The notes under the pieces: generated by a model
What the model was told of the DNA's origin: nothing
The model's database searches: none
The model's input: the letters and a program-made list of their open reading frames with translations, nothing else
Made by a program: the position numbers and the translations under genes
NCBI RefSeq assembly: GCF_019578655.1
Contig: NC_063265.1
Span: 17,904,285-17,968,284 of the forward strand
Origin: Ricinus communis
Taxonomy: Eukaryota > Streptophyta > Magnoliopsida > Malpighiales > Euphorbiaceae
DNA: 64,000 bases
Reading direction: 5' to 3'
Shown here: positions 25,701-39,121 of the stretch, one piece after another
Layout: the number at the start of each line of letters is the position of its first letter
Numbering within the stretch: position 1 is the stretch's first letter

Positions 25701-26610
25701 TAAATATGATAGTAAATCAAATTTTTCATTACATATTGAAAGACAATTTTTTTTTTGATAACACAAAATTGTGTTTATATATATATATGAAAAGAATTAC
25801 TTAGTAGTAACTTTTTTAATAACATTTAGTTTTAATTAGTCTATCTCAGTCATAATAAATTTATTTCATTGAAAAGAGAATTAATATATTACCAAGATGT
25901 GTAATTTGAAATGATTTAGTCTTCCTAGTTATGAGGAATAGAATTGCTAAGGCTATATAAGAATTTTCTTTCTTTAAAAATTTTACATCTATATATATTT
26001 TTTCTTCATCAGTTTTTCCTTACCTTCTTGAATAAACCACTTTCTTCCTTAGCCATTTCGGTATCAATAGTGCTAGGTTTAGTTAAATTCTTCAAAATTT
26101 GACTATTTTAATTCATTATAACAGTTAGTAACTATCCCATAAACTACAGTCATAGCCCCTACAATTAAGCAACAGACTATGAAAAAAATTAAATTCCAAA
26201 GAAAAATTTAATATCATTTTAAGGCTCGTTCTTTGCCAACGGATACGATTCGAAAATTTGAGAGATAGATAAACTAAAAAGAAAATAAGAAAACAAATAG
26301 TAAAATCCTAAAATTATGAAAGAAGAGAGTAAGAATAAATAAGTGTATCTCAATATAAAAGAAAAATAAAATAATGCTATATAAAAAATAACTATTGTAT
26401 AGAAGTAAATAATCAGAATCAATTATATATATAAAAATTATAACACAAAATGATGCGTCACAAAATTTCTTTTTTATATAATAAAAAAGTTATATAATAA
26501 AACACGCTTAATAAAAATTAATATAAATATATCACTAGGTATTTTGCTTAATAGGAAAATTTTATAGAATTTTAACAAAGGTTTCAAATTCAAACCTCCA
26601 TTTTTTATTT

Positions 26611-26647
<37 letters not shown>

Positions 26648-26694
26648 GATGAGGTGGAGGAGGATTTTGGTGATTTGAGATGTTGGAATGGGTA

Positions 26695-26835
26695 AGCAAA
26701 CGGAGAAAAGGTCAAATTGGCCTACCATGCCAAAATGGTCCAAATAAGACCACAACTTGCAGATTTTAGATCATAGATACCTATAAGGCTAAAACTACAC
26801 ATGTTGATAAGGGTGCGAATTAAATGTTTAATAAA
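26695..26835. repeat. Duplicated block, copy A (partner at 49965-50085)
   Basis: Shared text includes aattggcct, catgccaaaatggtcca, ccacaacttgca and gtgcgaattaaatgtt / atgcgaactaaatgtt in the same order. Each copy lies 3.4-4.0 kb upstream of a reductase copy, so it may be part of the duplicated segment. Confidence 0.65.
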
Positions 26836-29800
26836 TATTTTTAATTTCTCATGAAAGTTGATTTTAAATGTGTAAATTAAATCTTTAACAAATATTTTTA
26901 ATTTCTCGTGGAGGTAGATTTAAAAGTAAAGATATATTTATTTTTTCTTTCTTCTTCTTAATTTCTTATAAATTTTAAAAATTTAGTAGGTTATTTTTCT
27001 ATTGATTATTATCTTAGTTGCCATCGATAATGCCACATCCTTTTTGCCCTTTTTGTATTTCTTTTTTTTTTCAACTTACTTTGTTTTTATATATATTAAT
27101 TGATTTATTTTTATATAATTAAACATATGTATATACTTGTTATGTTTCTAGTTATTCTTATATTTTATTGTTCTTTATATTATTTTGAATCAAAATTTAT
27201 TAGTTTCTTTTATATAAATTTAATTTATTTTTATAATATATGCTAAGTCTTTTCAATCTTTCTCCTTTCAAAATAACGGAAGAATTATTAATAATATAAA
27301 TATAATTGCGAATACTTTCAAAAATTAGAGAGTCTATTTTGAATGGAGCCACTTTAACGGCTATTTGAGTTATTTAGCAGTATGATTTCTTCTGTTTTCT
27401 TGAATGTGATTGTTATCTTTTATTTTTATTTCCATATGCACTTTTAAAGTTCTATTAATGAAAGATTCATATTTTTCTCACAAAAAAATAAATATATTTA
27501 ATTTTTCCTTTTAACTGGTAATTTTTTAATATTTAAATACAAACCTAAAATCTTAAACGCATCCTTATCACTCTACAACCACTCTCCTTCCTATTCTTAT
27601 TTCCCTTTTTTGTTCACATAATTAGAGGTTTTATAAAATCTGAAGAAATAAGTTGGTGATTACAGTGATAGTGATGAGGTCTATGATCATGATGTGCATA
27701 GTGAGGGCGATTACAATAATGGTGGTATTAAAGCTATGAATATAAGATATGGTGGTGGTGGTTCTGGTAGTTGTTAGGGTTTTAATTAAGAAAGAAATGA
27801 GAGGGATAAAGGAAAAAGGAAAAAGTTTAAATCATTTTCATTTATCATTTTCAAATTTAAAATATTTAATGTATATTTTTATTTTATTTTTATTTTATTT
27901 TATGAATAAATATAATTTATATAGAAGGTGATTTCGGCATGTAAATTGGCAAGCCAAGTTCACGATCCCATTTGTTGAAACTCATGTAAATATATAACCG
28001 AAATTTCTATATAAATGTCTAAAAAAATTAAACTAATTAATTTTATATCTCTATCTCTAAAATCTTATAAATTACTTTAAAACTAACAATTTTATTTTAT
28101 ATACTAAAATTGAAAAAACAAAACGTCTTCTTTCTCTCTTTCTCTCTACTTCTCGTACACAGCTTCATTAGAGAAAAAAAGACTAATGGAAACTACTGTC
28201 ATTGTCATATCTTGTTCTCTGTCTTTCTAGGTCTTTTCTTGTTTATTATATTATTTTGTGATATTTGAATATTTACTTTTAATGCCTGGTGATGAAAAAA
28301 GAACTTTGGTGGCTAAAGATTCTTATTTAAAAAAAAGAAAAAAAAAAAGAAAGAAAAGAGTAACGTAGCTAAGTCTGAGTATATATATATTTGAAATATT
28401 TGCATTTTTTTTAAAAGAAAAAAGATAAAATCTAGTGATAGTCAAACTGATCATGATTTGATCCAAATAATAAAAAGGAAGAAGTGGACAGTGATGAAAA
28501 TGGGTATGACATATGATCAAGAGTGTTTCCTAACTAGAAGAAAATAAGAGAATATTCATAACAACTATTGCAGATCATGGTAATGGCTTCGGATTGGATG
28601 ACATGATTAACACTGAAGTTAACATTAACCATGCAAAATAATAAAGAAATTATTATATGTAACTTTACATATGTTTTTGAGTTGAATTTTAAAGACGTTT
28701 GAATTAATAGTTATATTAATTAGGAATAATTTAGATTTAATTAGAAGTTTATTTAAGTTATACCATTATTTTGATATTTTATTTACTTTTGATTTATTTA
28801 GAAATTTTTATTTGATTTTAATAAAAAAAATTCCTTTTTATAGGAAAGATGAGAAAGAGATTCTAAACGATCATAAAAAACTATGTCATTGCTTAATATA
28901 GGCATGCTTGTGCCCATGTTGGACTCTGAAAAAAGAATAAGAAAGCATGGCTTGACACACGACCGTGTTAGAAGCCGTGTCTACTTCTCGATTCTGAATA
29001 GTATGATGCACGGGTATGGCACGGGCGTGCTTGAAGCCGTGACTGCTTATCCCCGAATCGAAGAAATTGTAAAAATATAGCATTGAGATCATATATGGCC
29101 GTTTGCCAAGCCATGTCAAATAAAAGAGAGTTTTCTTTCATATAAAATTCAAAAATTCAGATTAATTTATCTGATTTATTTTTTAATCTCAAAAATTTTA
29201 TCTAATAAAATTCTATATATTTAATTTTTTTCAAAATTTTAATTGAAGATTCGAAGTTTAAGTTTTTGTATTGTGGTGGACAATCTTTTGCTTTATATTT
29301 ACATGACCGCCTTTTTATTGAATTATCATTTTTATTTACCTTGTATTTTTCTTTAAAAACTAAACTAAAATAAAAGAATACAAGTTTTATTAAATTTAAA
29401 AATAATCAACGCAATTATTTAGTTCACTCATGAAAGTAATGTATATTAAAAAGATTTAAACTTAAAATGGTGTCAACATAAAAAATTTATTGAATTAATT
29501 CTTTTATTATCAATTAAATTTATTAACTTTTATAAGAAAATCGTTTAATATTATTAATTTAATTTTTTACTGAAAACATAATTTTATTTTCAGTCTCAAA
29601 TATTATTTTCCTCATAAATATAACATAAAATAATTTCATCTTTTACTATAAAAATTTTTAAAAAGAAATTAAACTAAAATACAAGATTGTTACCTTCAAT
29701 TGTTTTATTGGTCACTTTCTAATGTTTTTATTTTTTGATTTTATATATATAAATTCAACCTAATTATTTCATTTAATGATAAGCAATTTATAAAGCAAAT

Positions 29801-29989
29801 AAATTCAAAAGATTAAAAATCTAGAATGAAATTACAAAAATTATTTTTTAGGATTTTAGTTGAAAGTAAAATATATTAAAAAATTAGTATTAAAATTAGT
29901 TATACATAATAATTAAATGTCACTAAAATGCTATTTTTATTTTAATAAAATTTATTTTTGAGTTATTTGGAGTTTTGAATTAAGTTGTG

Positions 29990-30265
29990 GCGGTTATTAA
30001 TTTGGGTATATGATAAGGTCTTAGATCGTTTCGGTTTCAAGCTCAGATCATTTGGAGTTCGAGTTATTTTCGGTTGTATACTATTTCGGACTTGGGTCAC
30101 TCGGATTTTGGATCATTTTAGTCTCGGATTATTTTGAATTTAGTCCTTTGAGGTTTAGACAGTTTTGATTTCAGATTATTTCGAATTTGAGCCTTTAATT
30201 TTATATTAAAATTCGGGTTTGGACTGGTCAAGTTTTAAGTGATCGAATCATATTTTCGATTTTGG
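29990..30265. repeat. Degenerate minisatellite-like array
   Basis: Words of the type cggattattttgaattt, agatcatttggagttcgag and ggatcattttagtctcgg repeat every 20-35 bp about ten times with heavy drift. No long open frame. Confidence 0.55.
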
Positions 30266-30611
30266 ATAAGACTTTACCTATATATATATTAGTGCTTACA
30301 CTTTAATATTAGATGATTGATATATATTTAATTATTTAATATTAATAAATATGTGTAAATTATTTATCAATTTGATATATAAATATATGTGAATAGCGGA
30401 TAAAAATTTTGTGTGACTACCACAGACGGATGAAGAAGGTAACACTAAACTGATGAAAAGAATAAGGCAGCTTCACTGGATTAAGTGACTCATTAATGGC
30501 TTGTCCCTTTCTCTTCTTTCTTTATTTAAGAGAAAAACAAAAGAAGATTTAAAGCAATAAATTTTCTTTCCCCAACTACCTGACAAATGAATTTGGCGAT
30601 AAGCATCCATC

Positions 30612-30617
30612 TATAAA
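30612..30617 (+). promoter_or_regulatory. TATA box of the second reductase gene
   Basis: TATAAA stands 89 bp before the start codon at 30706. The same ccatctataaatcaaa context is kept in front of the third copy (53236), which supports function. Confidence 0.7.
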
Positions 30618-30705
30618 TCAAAGCAAAATTCCACAGCTATCTCCAAAATAAGATCATTTTAGCTTTCTTGAATTTGTTAGAAATAATTCTTTAGTAGGCT
30701 TAGGA

Positions 30706-33322
30706 ATGGGAACCTTGTTTCTAAACTGCATCGTTTCTCCGCTGCCACCCAAACAATCCTTCAGATTGCGTAACAAAAATGATAATTACATGTCAAAAAA
30801 GAAGCTAATAGTAGTGAACCATAACACAAGTGACTCTTCATTAAAGAGCATGGCTCCTTATGGAGCACTTGACACCAATAAAAACAGTGGACAAGATGCC
30901 TCTTTAATGGGGAAGCATAATCATGAAGGGATTGGTATTGTCAATTTTCTACAAGGGAAGACATTGTTAATTACCGGTGCGACTGGGTATCTTGGAAAAG
31001 GTACGTAGTTCTTAATCTCTTCCTCATTGTATTAAAATACTTACGCATGAATGATGGTTTTTTTGATCATATGTGTCATATATATTCAGTTCTTGTTGAA
31101 AAGATTTTAAGGTCAGTGCCGGAAATTGACAAACTATATCTGATGATCAAGGCAAGAAAAGACAAAGCTGCTATGGAAATATTGAAAACTGAAGTATGTC
31201 TTAATTATTTTCTCAATCATTATCATATTTCTAATTTTTGTCATTAATTTTATTTTACACACATGAGGAAAATTTCAAGTTCGAGGCTTCAATCCCTCAG
31301 TTTTATATATCATTTATTTTATTATATATTAAGAGGTAAATACTCCCATTGGTGTTAATATTTTGACCTATATTTTTAATTGGTATTAGTACTTCAATTT
31401 TTTTTTGGTATCAAATTTTAATTTTCATTACAGACGAAGGTACCTATTAAAAATTTGTTCAATTTTTGATGATCTGGAGACAGAGCTCCACATCACCATT
31501 CCACACACTGTACATATCACACTTGACTTTGAGCAAATTATTTCATAGATACCAAAGTTTTGCTACTTATATCCAAATGGTACAAGTTTTTTAAATTTTT
31601 TTCTATTATCGCAAAAATTATTTCTGTTTCAATTGATGGTACCTATTAAAATTCATATGAATTTTTATTGATGTGTTAATTAGTATCATGTTTGGATGAA
31701 CTTTTAGCTACCATATCACTAAAAAATACTAGCATCACAATCATTACTAATGTCACTAGGAGTTTAAGGTATAATGTGATTTATTATTTAAGGAACAATG
31801 AATTAGCTTAGTCTTTTATTAGTATTTTAGGTGGGTGCTTATAAAAGAAGCGCTAGTTATTTTCATGTTTGGCGTGGTTCTAAAGAAAAGAGATTCTAAT
31901 TTTTCAAGAGTAATGCTTTGTGGCTGTATAAAATGGTGGTTTACCTATTGAGTATGTCAGTAGTCTAGGCGGATTGTCGAATATTATGGAGGTCTTAACT
32001 CACATGGAAATTCACTGTTAAGCGAGTCTCAATTAATTACTATCGACTAAAATAAAAATAATGAGTGTGGTACTAAAATTAAATAAATTAGAGTATCGAT
32101 ATTATTTAGTATAAATGGTAAAATTTTGGTACAAATGGGGTTATTTTTATCCAAATCAAGTATGATGTAGGCAGTGAATGAAATGCTATTATAGAGCTCT
32201 GCCCTTCATGCCATCAAAAATTGAACAGATTCTTAATAAGTATCGTCATTTGTAACGAAAATTAAAATTGTGACATAAAAAAAAATATTGATAACAATTG
32301 GAAATATAGGCCAAAATTTTAGTACCAACTGGGCTATTGTCCCCATATTAAGACTTGTGACTTTTTGTATTATTCAGATAATTAATGCAGATGTATTCAA
32401 GTGTCTGAAACAAAAATATGGACAATCCTATCAAAATTTCATGTTAAGCAAGCTGGTACCAGTAGTAGGAAATATTTGTGAATCTGATCTTGGATTAGAA
32501 GCAACTATGGCTAATGTGATTTCAAGAGAAGTCCATGTTATTATAAATTCTGCAGCCAATACAAGGTTCAATGAAAGGTGAAGTCTTCCTTTTGGAAAAT
32601 ACATTTATGTGGCCACTACCTTTACCCTAAATTCTAGATTAGGGTCGTTTCAATTTGTTATATTCTGGCTACTAGCTTGCTTTCTAAAAATACTTAGAAC
32701 TATTTAACACCATGAAATTGCAGATACGATGTTTCCATTGATACAAACACAAGAGGAACTTTTCACCTGATGAATTTTGCCAAATACTGCAAGAATCTGA
32801 GCCTCTTTCTGCAGATATCATCAGGTAATTAATCATGTAAAATATAATAGTGAAATAATCAAAATTATTATTATTATTATTATTACAAGGACCGAGTTTC
32901 TAATACTTTAGTATTTACTTGATGCAGCCTATGCTAATGGACCAAGGAAAGGCATAATTATGGAAAAGAAATTTAGTATGGGAGATACAATTACAGGAGA
33001 AAAATCCAATTCAGAAAACCGATCAACTTCCCTGCCTATATTGAATGTTGAAAAAGAAATTCAATTGGCTTTTGATGCAATAGATACTTTCCAAGACAAT
33101 TCTTTAACTCAGAATTTAAAGAAGTTGGGATTAGAAAGGTCATTTTCTCTTATATATTATTTTCTCATTCATAACATTTTTTTAGTAAGGACTGAAGCAG
33201 AAAAAAGCGTAATTTATTTAAATATTTAAAAATTATATTTTATTTATTTATTTATAGAAATATACTTAACTATAAAAATATATTTATTTCTATATATGAA
33301 TATTCTTTTATCATTGTTGATG

Positions 33323-33378
<56 letters not shown>

Positions 33379-34591
33379 TTATTTATTTATTTAAAATACA
33401 AATACTTATAGTTTAAATTATAAAATAATAAAAATATAAATCTCAAATCGATCTATCGAATCAAACCAAATTATTTCATTTTGGGTTAGTTATACTTTAT
33501 ATTTTGGTTTGGTTCGATCTATAAAATTAGAAAATTCAATTATGGTCAAAATTGAACAGAACCGACAGTTGATCACCTCTAGTAAGGACAATTGACTCGT
33601 AGCATTAAAAATAATTATGAGAAGATATTTTTGAAGACAGATTTAAAGCATATGTACTTATTTATAAATTTTGAAATAATTAAATAAAATAATTAAAAAT
33701 TATAAAATGAAGAACTTAATTAGTAATTTAGGCTTTTTATAAGTGAGATAAATCACAAAGACTCTTATAAAATCTATTTTATTCTATACTTTTACCTTTT
33801 TTAATTAATATATTTTCATCCTTCATGTAAACTTCCATTTATAAGACTGTTATTGAAGTGTGAAATGATTAAAAGGGGAAAATTAACTTCAATTATACAC
33901 ATCACTTCACCTCCTGAGAATTTTATTTTATAAAAAAACTTAATTTCTAACTCTTTTTCATAAATGAAAATAGTCAATAAGATCAGCATTTCAGCTAAAT
34001 GAAATAATAGAGAGCACTGACTGAAAATTAATTTCAGTGAAGGTGATATTTGTAAACATGAAGGAGATATTTGTAATTAATCTTCTATAAAAAAAAAAAA
34101 TAGTGGAGGTGATAAAAACTCTAATTCAAACTTCTCAACTTTCATTAATGGTCTATGATCATAAATGTATATGTAATATAAATTTGATTTAATAAATTAA
34201 AAAACTAGTAGTAATTGATGGTCGGGTCATTGTATTATAAATGCCATAACCTGTACTTTCAGGATATCACGTGTAGCTAATTTTTTTTTTTTTTTTTATA
34301 TTACGGGTATCAGTTTATATATATACGGTTTTTATTTTTAATATATATATATATATATATATTATTTTTTAGAATTTATATGTAATTTTATAATTTTATT
34401 ATTCATTTACACAATAATTTCTAATTTTAAAAATAATAATATCAGCTATATCTATATTCAATTATATAATATTAAGATTCACTTAATGAATATTTTTTAA
34501 ATAATTTTACATGATTATATTAATAAAAAATTTAAAATCAATTCTTTAAGAAAATTCTTATCCGAAGCTGTCATTAACTTTTTGTTTAAAT

Positions 34592-34624
<33 letters not shown>

Positions 34625-34708
34625 TTATTATTTAATATTTTATTATATACTAATTTATTAAATAATTTACACAATAAATTTTATAATAATAATTTACGTG
34701 CGTAAGAG

Positions 34709-34756
<48 letters not shown>

Positions 34757-36095
34757 AAAATATAGTCTAATTAATAGTTTATAAAAAAGTATAGATGAAG
34801 CAGTTTCTTACCATTATTATTTCTGAACAGCAGAGCTGAAAGATATGGATGGCATGATACTTACGCGTTTACAAAAGCTATGGGAGAAATGATAATTGAT
34901 AGCATGAGAGGTGAAATACCAGTAGTCATAATTCGGCCTAGTATTATTGAAAGTACTTATAGAGATCCATTTCCAGGATGGATTCAAGGAAATCGGTGAG
35001 TATATATATAAGTAGTGCTTTTAATTTATTGATTTACCTATCAACATCAATGCTTCAATTTATATAACTTTGGTATTTGAAATTCCCTTCTTCCTTTTCT
35101 TCTCTAATTCATTCTATCGCAGGATGTTAGATCCTCTAATGGTATACTATGGTAAAGGGCAACTCACATGTTTCCTGGCAGACCCTAACTGTGTTGTTGA
35201 TATTGTAAGAAACCTCCATCCATTTATTTATTCATTTTATTAACGTATTTTATATTATTTCTTACGATGAAAATAATACAACTTGAAGATTGAGGATTAG
35301 TTCATTTAATCAGTTATTATGTCACGACACCTGTCATAACTATTCAAACTGTACAAAAATTGTCTTGCATGGCTGATTAATGTATTAATTTATAGGTACC
35401 AGCCGACACAGTGGTTAATGCAACCTTGGCAGCAGTGGCGAAACATGGCATGACCAGAGAACCGGTGATTAATATCTACCAAGTAGGTTCATCGGTTGTG
35501 AATCCACTGACTTTGCAAGAATTGGTCACACTAGTCTTTGAACACTTCAAATGCAATCCATTTTTGGATTCAAAGGGCAATCCAATCAATGTAACAGCAC
35601 CAATGAAGCTCTGCACGTCAGTGGAGGAATTCTCCACCCATCTGAAGACAGATGTGGCTAAACAAAGGGAGTTCATGGCAATGGAATTCAAAAATTCTAA
35701 GAGACCTGAAATTTATGCTCAAAAGTTGATGGAGCTAGTAAGACAATTAGCTACTATATATAAACCATACGGCTTTTATAAAGGAAGGTATGCAAAAATA
35801 TACAACTATTTTGTGCAAAATATTTGTTTTTGCTATATCCGACAGTTATATAAAATAAGATTAAAATTTTAATATTTGTGGATTACAAATAAATACAAGA
35901 TAACTTAGCCGCTAATTTAATAGTCCTTACATGGTAGAGATATATAACTATTACAGGCGCCTTATGTAACAGCTTAAACTTTTAGATAATATGGTTTTTT
36001 GATATAATATTATAGTATGATTAAAAAATCTAAATTTGATTCTCAGATATATTAGAAATATAATATTATTTTTAAAGTCTCACTTAACAATTTAA

Positions 36096-36157
<62 letters not shown>

Positions 36158-36426
36158 TAAAGATTTAATTTTTTTATGGCTTTCGATTGTAATATTTTAT
36201 TTAATTATTAATATTTAATGATGCCATCAACTTATGGCAAGTTTTAATCAAATGGGCAACCGCCAGATTTGATTGCAGCAACCTGCAAGGATTGATGGAG
36301 AACATGTCTGAAGAGGAGAAGATAGAATTCGGTTTTGATGTGAAAAGCATTGATTGGGGTCATTATATTAAAAATGTCCATGTTCCTGGTCTGAGGATGC
36401 ATGTCATGCAGAGTCACAAAATGTGA
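30706..36426 (+). CDS. MS2-like fatty acyl reductase, second copy (nine exons, intact)
   Basis: Exons: 30706-31000, 31090-31193, 32378-32577, 32724-32824, 32928-33138, 34834-34995, 35123-35204, 35396-35787 and 36267-36426. All introns are GT-AG and phases match the MS2-type gene at every junction, giving 568 residues. Seen: [10 protein letters not shown] (89-98) for NADPH binding, [11 protein letters not shown], the active-site YAFTK (Tyr314, Lys318), [10 protein letters not shown], and the FAR_C end [12 protein letters not shown] and [12 protein letters not shown]. The start aligns with MS2 (MGTLFLNC versus MGSLFLNS), but the leader is about 55 residues shorter and lacks the Gly and Ser runs; it could still target plastids. 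The product is probably a fatty alcohol; chain length and tissue are unknown. Introns 2, 5 and 8 are swollen by a Mutator-like element and TA tracts. Confidence 0.92.
31334..32344. mobile_element. Mutator-like element in intron 2 of the second reductase
   Basis: The element is about 1011 bp with inverted ends of about 150 bp: the left end contains catcaccattccac-proximal text and aatttttgatg, and the right end starts catcaaaaattgaac. It is flanked by ATATTAAG at 31326-31333 and 32345-32352 (8 of 8; a ninth base differs). No transposase is visible. The third reductase has no such insert in intron 2 (only 96 bp long), so it entered after the duplication or was lost there. Confidence 0.8.
33330..33372. 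repeat. (TA)n tract in intron 5 of the second reductase
   Basis: About 20 TA units followed by a ttta run. Intron 5 (33139-34833) also holds caaaccaaa/ttggtttggtt debris at 33430-33580 that looks like an old transposon, and another TA tract at 34710-34754. Confidence 0.85.
36104..36154. repeat. (TA)n tract in intron 8 of the second reductase
   Basis: About 25 TA units about 110 bp before exon 9. Confidence 0.85.
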
Positions 36427-36529
36427 AACTAGCTATATGTGTACTAAACATTTATATCATGCAAGTTAAATAAATTCTTTAGTAGCTCTTCTACCTTCAC
36501 CTTTAAGATCTGACTCCCCCTTCGAACTC

Positions 36530-37160
36530 ATATGGTACTGTGCTAAATTAGACAAATTAGGACTTGGCAACCAAATCAAGATGTTGTTGAATATCTAGGA
36601 AATAATCCATCCGATAAAATCTTAGGCACCACATCACTAAGCTCTCCCAAAAGTTCTTGCACTTCAACTGGATTTCGCACTTCTAATGGTTCACATGCAT
36701 TGTCTCCCTTTACAATCAATCAATAAGTGAACCTCTTTTATTTTCTTATACCTTCGATGAATTCTCCATGTATTTTTACGATAGTGCAAAGGTTTCTTCC
36801 CTCCACTTTAGAATTCTAGGGTTGGTTCTTTCTTACTATTGCCAAAAGAGTATAACACACTCTCTCCTTTTCTAATTGATATGTGTTGTTTCTACCCAGA
36901 TGTTTGGCGTCAATATCAAACTACCAAAGCCACCGAAACAAAATATGATGAGCATCTATATTAGCTACGTCGCAATATACCTCATCAGTATATTTACCAA
37001 TAAAAAATAATAATTTACAACGCTTAATGACTCAAACTTCACCAACTTTTTTGATCCAGCCAATGGTTATGGGTTAGGATATTTCTCGGGCATTAATAGT
37101 AACTTCTCTACAATTTACTACTAATTATATTTTCCTGACTCCCGTTATCAATAATATATT
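36530..37160 (-). mobile_element. Ty3/gypsy retrotransposon pol relic
   Basis: On the minus strand, broken frames give pieces typical of plant Ty3/gypsy pol: IDNGS (aspartic-protease-like, near 37145), VEKL and PNPYTIGW-like text, YTDEVYCDVANIDAHHIL (near 36950-36995), GRNNTYQ, and ELLGELSDVVP (near 36640) from the start of the reverse-transcriptase region. Several stops and shifts break it, and no LTRs were recognised nearby. It begins about 110 bp past the stop of the second reductase, in antisense orientation. Confidence 0.8.
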
Positions 37161-38600
37161 TTCTTATGACATGTATAATATTTATTTATATATTTTTATC
37201 CATTTTTATAATTTTTTTTATTTATACGAAAGATTTATCCTCCTTCATATGAATATTATCTTTCACTATGAAATATAACAGAGTTTGATTTATCTACATT
37301 AGTGATCTTATATATATATATATATATATATATATTGACTGATTTCACACACTCAAATATAGTATTTTTTTAATTTTATATACTAAATTGTAATTTTTAA
37401 AAGTTTAATCACTTGTTTATCAAATTCTAGCGAGTAAGCAAACCATTTCATAAGAAACTAATATGGATAAATTGTAATTTGTTGTTTACTTGTTATATAC
37501 ACTCAATTGTAAATATTTACTAGATTCATACACCAAAATGTAATTTTTAAAAATTTAAATACTTAATTATCCCATTAGAAACTAACTCGTGTTCATCCTC
37601 TTTGCTAATTACTTAACAAATGTATTCGTTATACACAATATACAAAGACTTCATAAAATAAGATATGTTGTCTACCTTCATAAAGATGCCAGCTAGGGCT
37701 AAAAGAATTTATTCAATTTTTATTTTATTTAAATTTTAATTATTTTTTAAACTATATGCATTTGAGTTTTGAATTTAATTGTTATATATCTAATATGAAT
37801 CTAATTAACTTAAAATGGCAAATGGAGAAACCGCATCAATAAAGTGGTCGTAGTAGAATAGGTTTCTAATAGTAGAAAATCAAAAGATTTATGAACAAAT
37901 ATTTAAGAATAATATGAAAGCACGGGACTAAGTTTAGAAATTCTTTTACCATAACTTTCCACATTGCTTATAGCATATTAGAGTTAAAATATTTAATTTT
38001 ATAATTTTTCAGAGTAGAAAAGTAAGAAAAAAAAAGTATATAATAGAATATTTGCTATATTTTACTTTATTAAAAAATATAATTATTAGCGTACAAGTTT
38101 TAAATTAAATTAAAATATTATTATGATTTATGTGAATCTTGATTTTTATTTAACAATATATTAAATTTATAAGTCTAGCTAGGAAATAATCAACATAAAT
38201 ATTTTGAGTCATAAATAGGTTGATTTAAAGATGCATTTAGTATAATCTAAAGATTTTTTTATTATTTTAATAATGAAAACATTAATGATACTAAATTTAA
38301 GAATATACATATATATTGAGTTATAATAAATTAAATAATTAATATTCATGTGCAAAATATATGAGTAAGAAAATAATATTTTTTTATATGTATATATCTA
38401 AAGTTAATTTATATCATGTAGATGACAAAATACCTTTTTAAGAGTTTTAAGACAAATGATGTTAACCGATTACAAAGACTAAAAAGAAAAAATAAATAAT
38501 TAAGATAAGTTAAATGAGTCAAAAATATAATTTTGGCCTACCACGTTCGAAAAAAGCAAACCGATTAAGTCTACCGCTAGAGTACCATATATATATATAT
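37160..38600. other. AT-rich intergenic DNA, nothing recognised
   Basis: Contains a (TA)n tract near 37310-37335 and otherwise low-complexity sequence. No reading frame resembles a known protein. Confidence 0.5.
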
Positions 38601-38618
38601 ATATTGTAATATGCATAC

Positions 38619-39121
38619 CGATTTCCTTGTATCCATCCTGAAAAGGGCTCTTTGTGAGTGCTCTGAATAATACTGGGTCGAGTTATTACTACTCGCACTT
38701 CTTCCCTCCTATCGCTAACCATCATTTCTCCCGTAGCTTTTGTAAATGTGTATCTTGCCATCCATACAGCGATAAAGGTGAAGAAAATATCACAAAAATA
38801 AAAATAATAAGAGTTTGATCTTAAACTAAAGTAGAAGAAGAATGTGTGTATCGAAACAATTGTGGGTTCACGTATTTTCCAGAATATATTTATAAGAGAA
38901 TATAGTTAACCTTCCTAAACCAAGCTTCTGCATATTTTGAACTAATGAACTGTGTTTGAAATCTTCCCTTGCATTGAGAGCCAACTGGATTTCACTTTCA
39001 ACATTCAATATAGGAAGCGATGCTAATGAGCTCTCAGAACTGATTTATTCACGTGCAGTGTTATCTCCCATGCGAAAAGGCTTCTCCATGATTACTCCTT
39101 TTCAGGTCCCATTAACATAGG
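38619..39121 (-). pseudogene. Fatty acyl reductase fragment (exons 5 and 6 only)
   Basis: On the minus strand 39121-38911 is 211 bp, exactly the length of exon 5 in the second and third reductases. It starts with a gcag acceptor and reads AYVNGT, stop, KGVIMEKPFRMGDN, ARE, stop, then [18 protein letters not shown]. About 38773-38619 matches exon 6, with a deletion of about 4 bp beside the YTFTK active-site region, then GEMM, ITRPSIIQST and a kept splice donor at its end. Exons 1-4 and 7-9 are not found on either side. Two stops, a frameshift and missing exons make it dead. It is inverted relative to the intact copies and ends 400 bp from the BAHD gene's stop. Confidence 0.85.

Larger units (their letters stand above)
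25710..30590. other. AT-rich intergenic region with repeats, no gene recognised
   Basis: Landmarks: (TA)n at about 26615-26645; a block at 26700-26830 duplicated at 49965-50080; a Gly-codon-rich open frame at 27640-27800 that resembles no known protein; a GC-richer patch at 28870-29110 containing cacgaccgtg and cacgggcgtg words typical of plant gypsy LTRs; and a degenerate minisatellite at 29990-30265. Confidence 0.5.

Noticed and set aside
27640..27931. Gly- and Val-rich open frame
   Set aside because: A simple ggtggtggt run creates it; it stops or becomes AT-rich at once and matches nothing.
28883..29080. 65-codon open frame in a GC-richer patch
   Set aside because: The cacgaccgtg/cacgggcgtg words are typical of plant gypsy LTRs and the translation resembles no protein.
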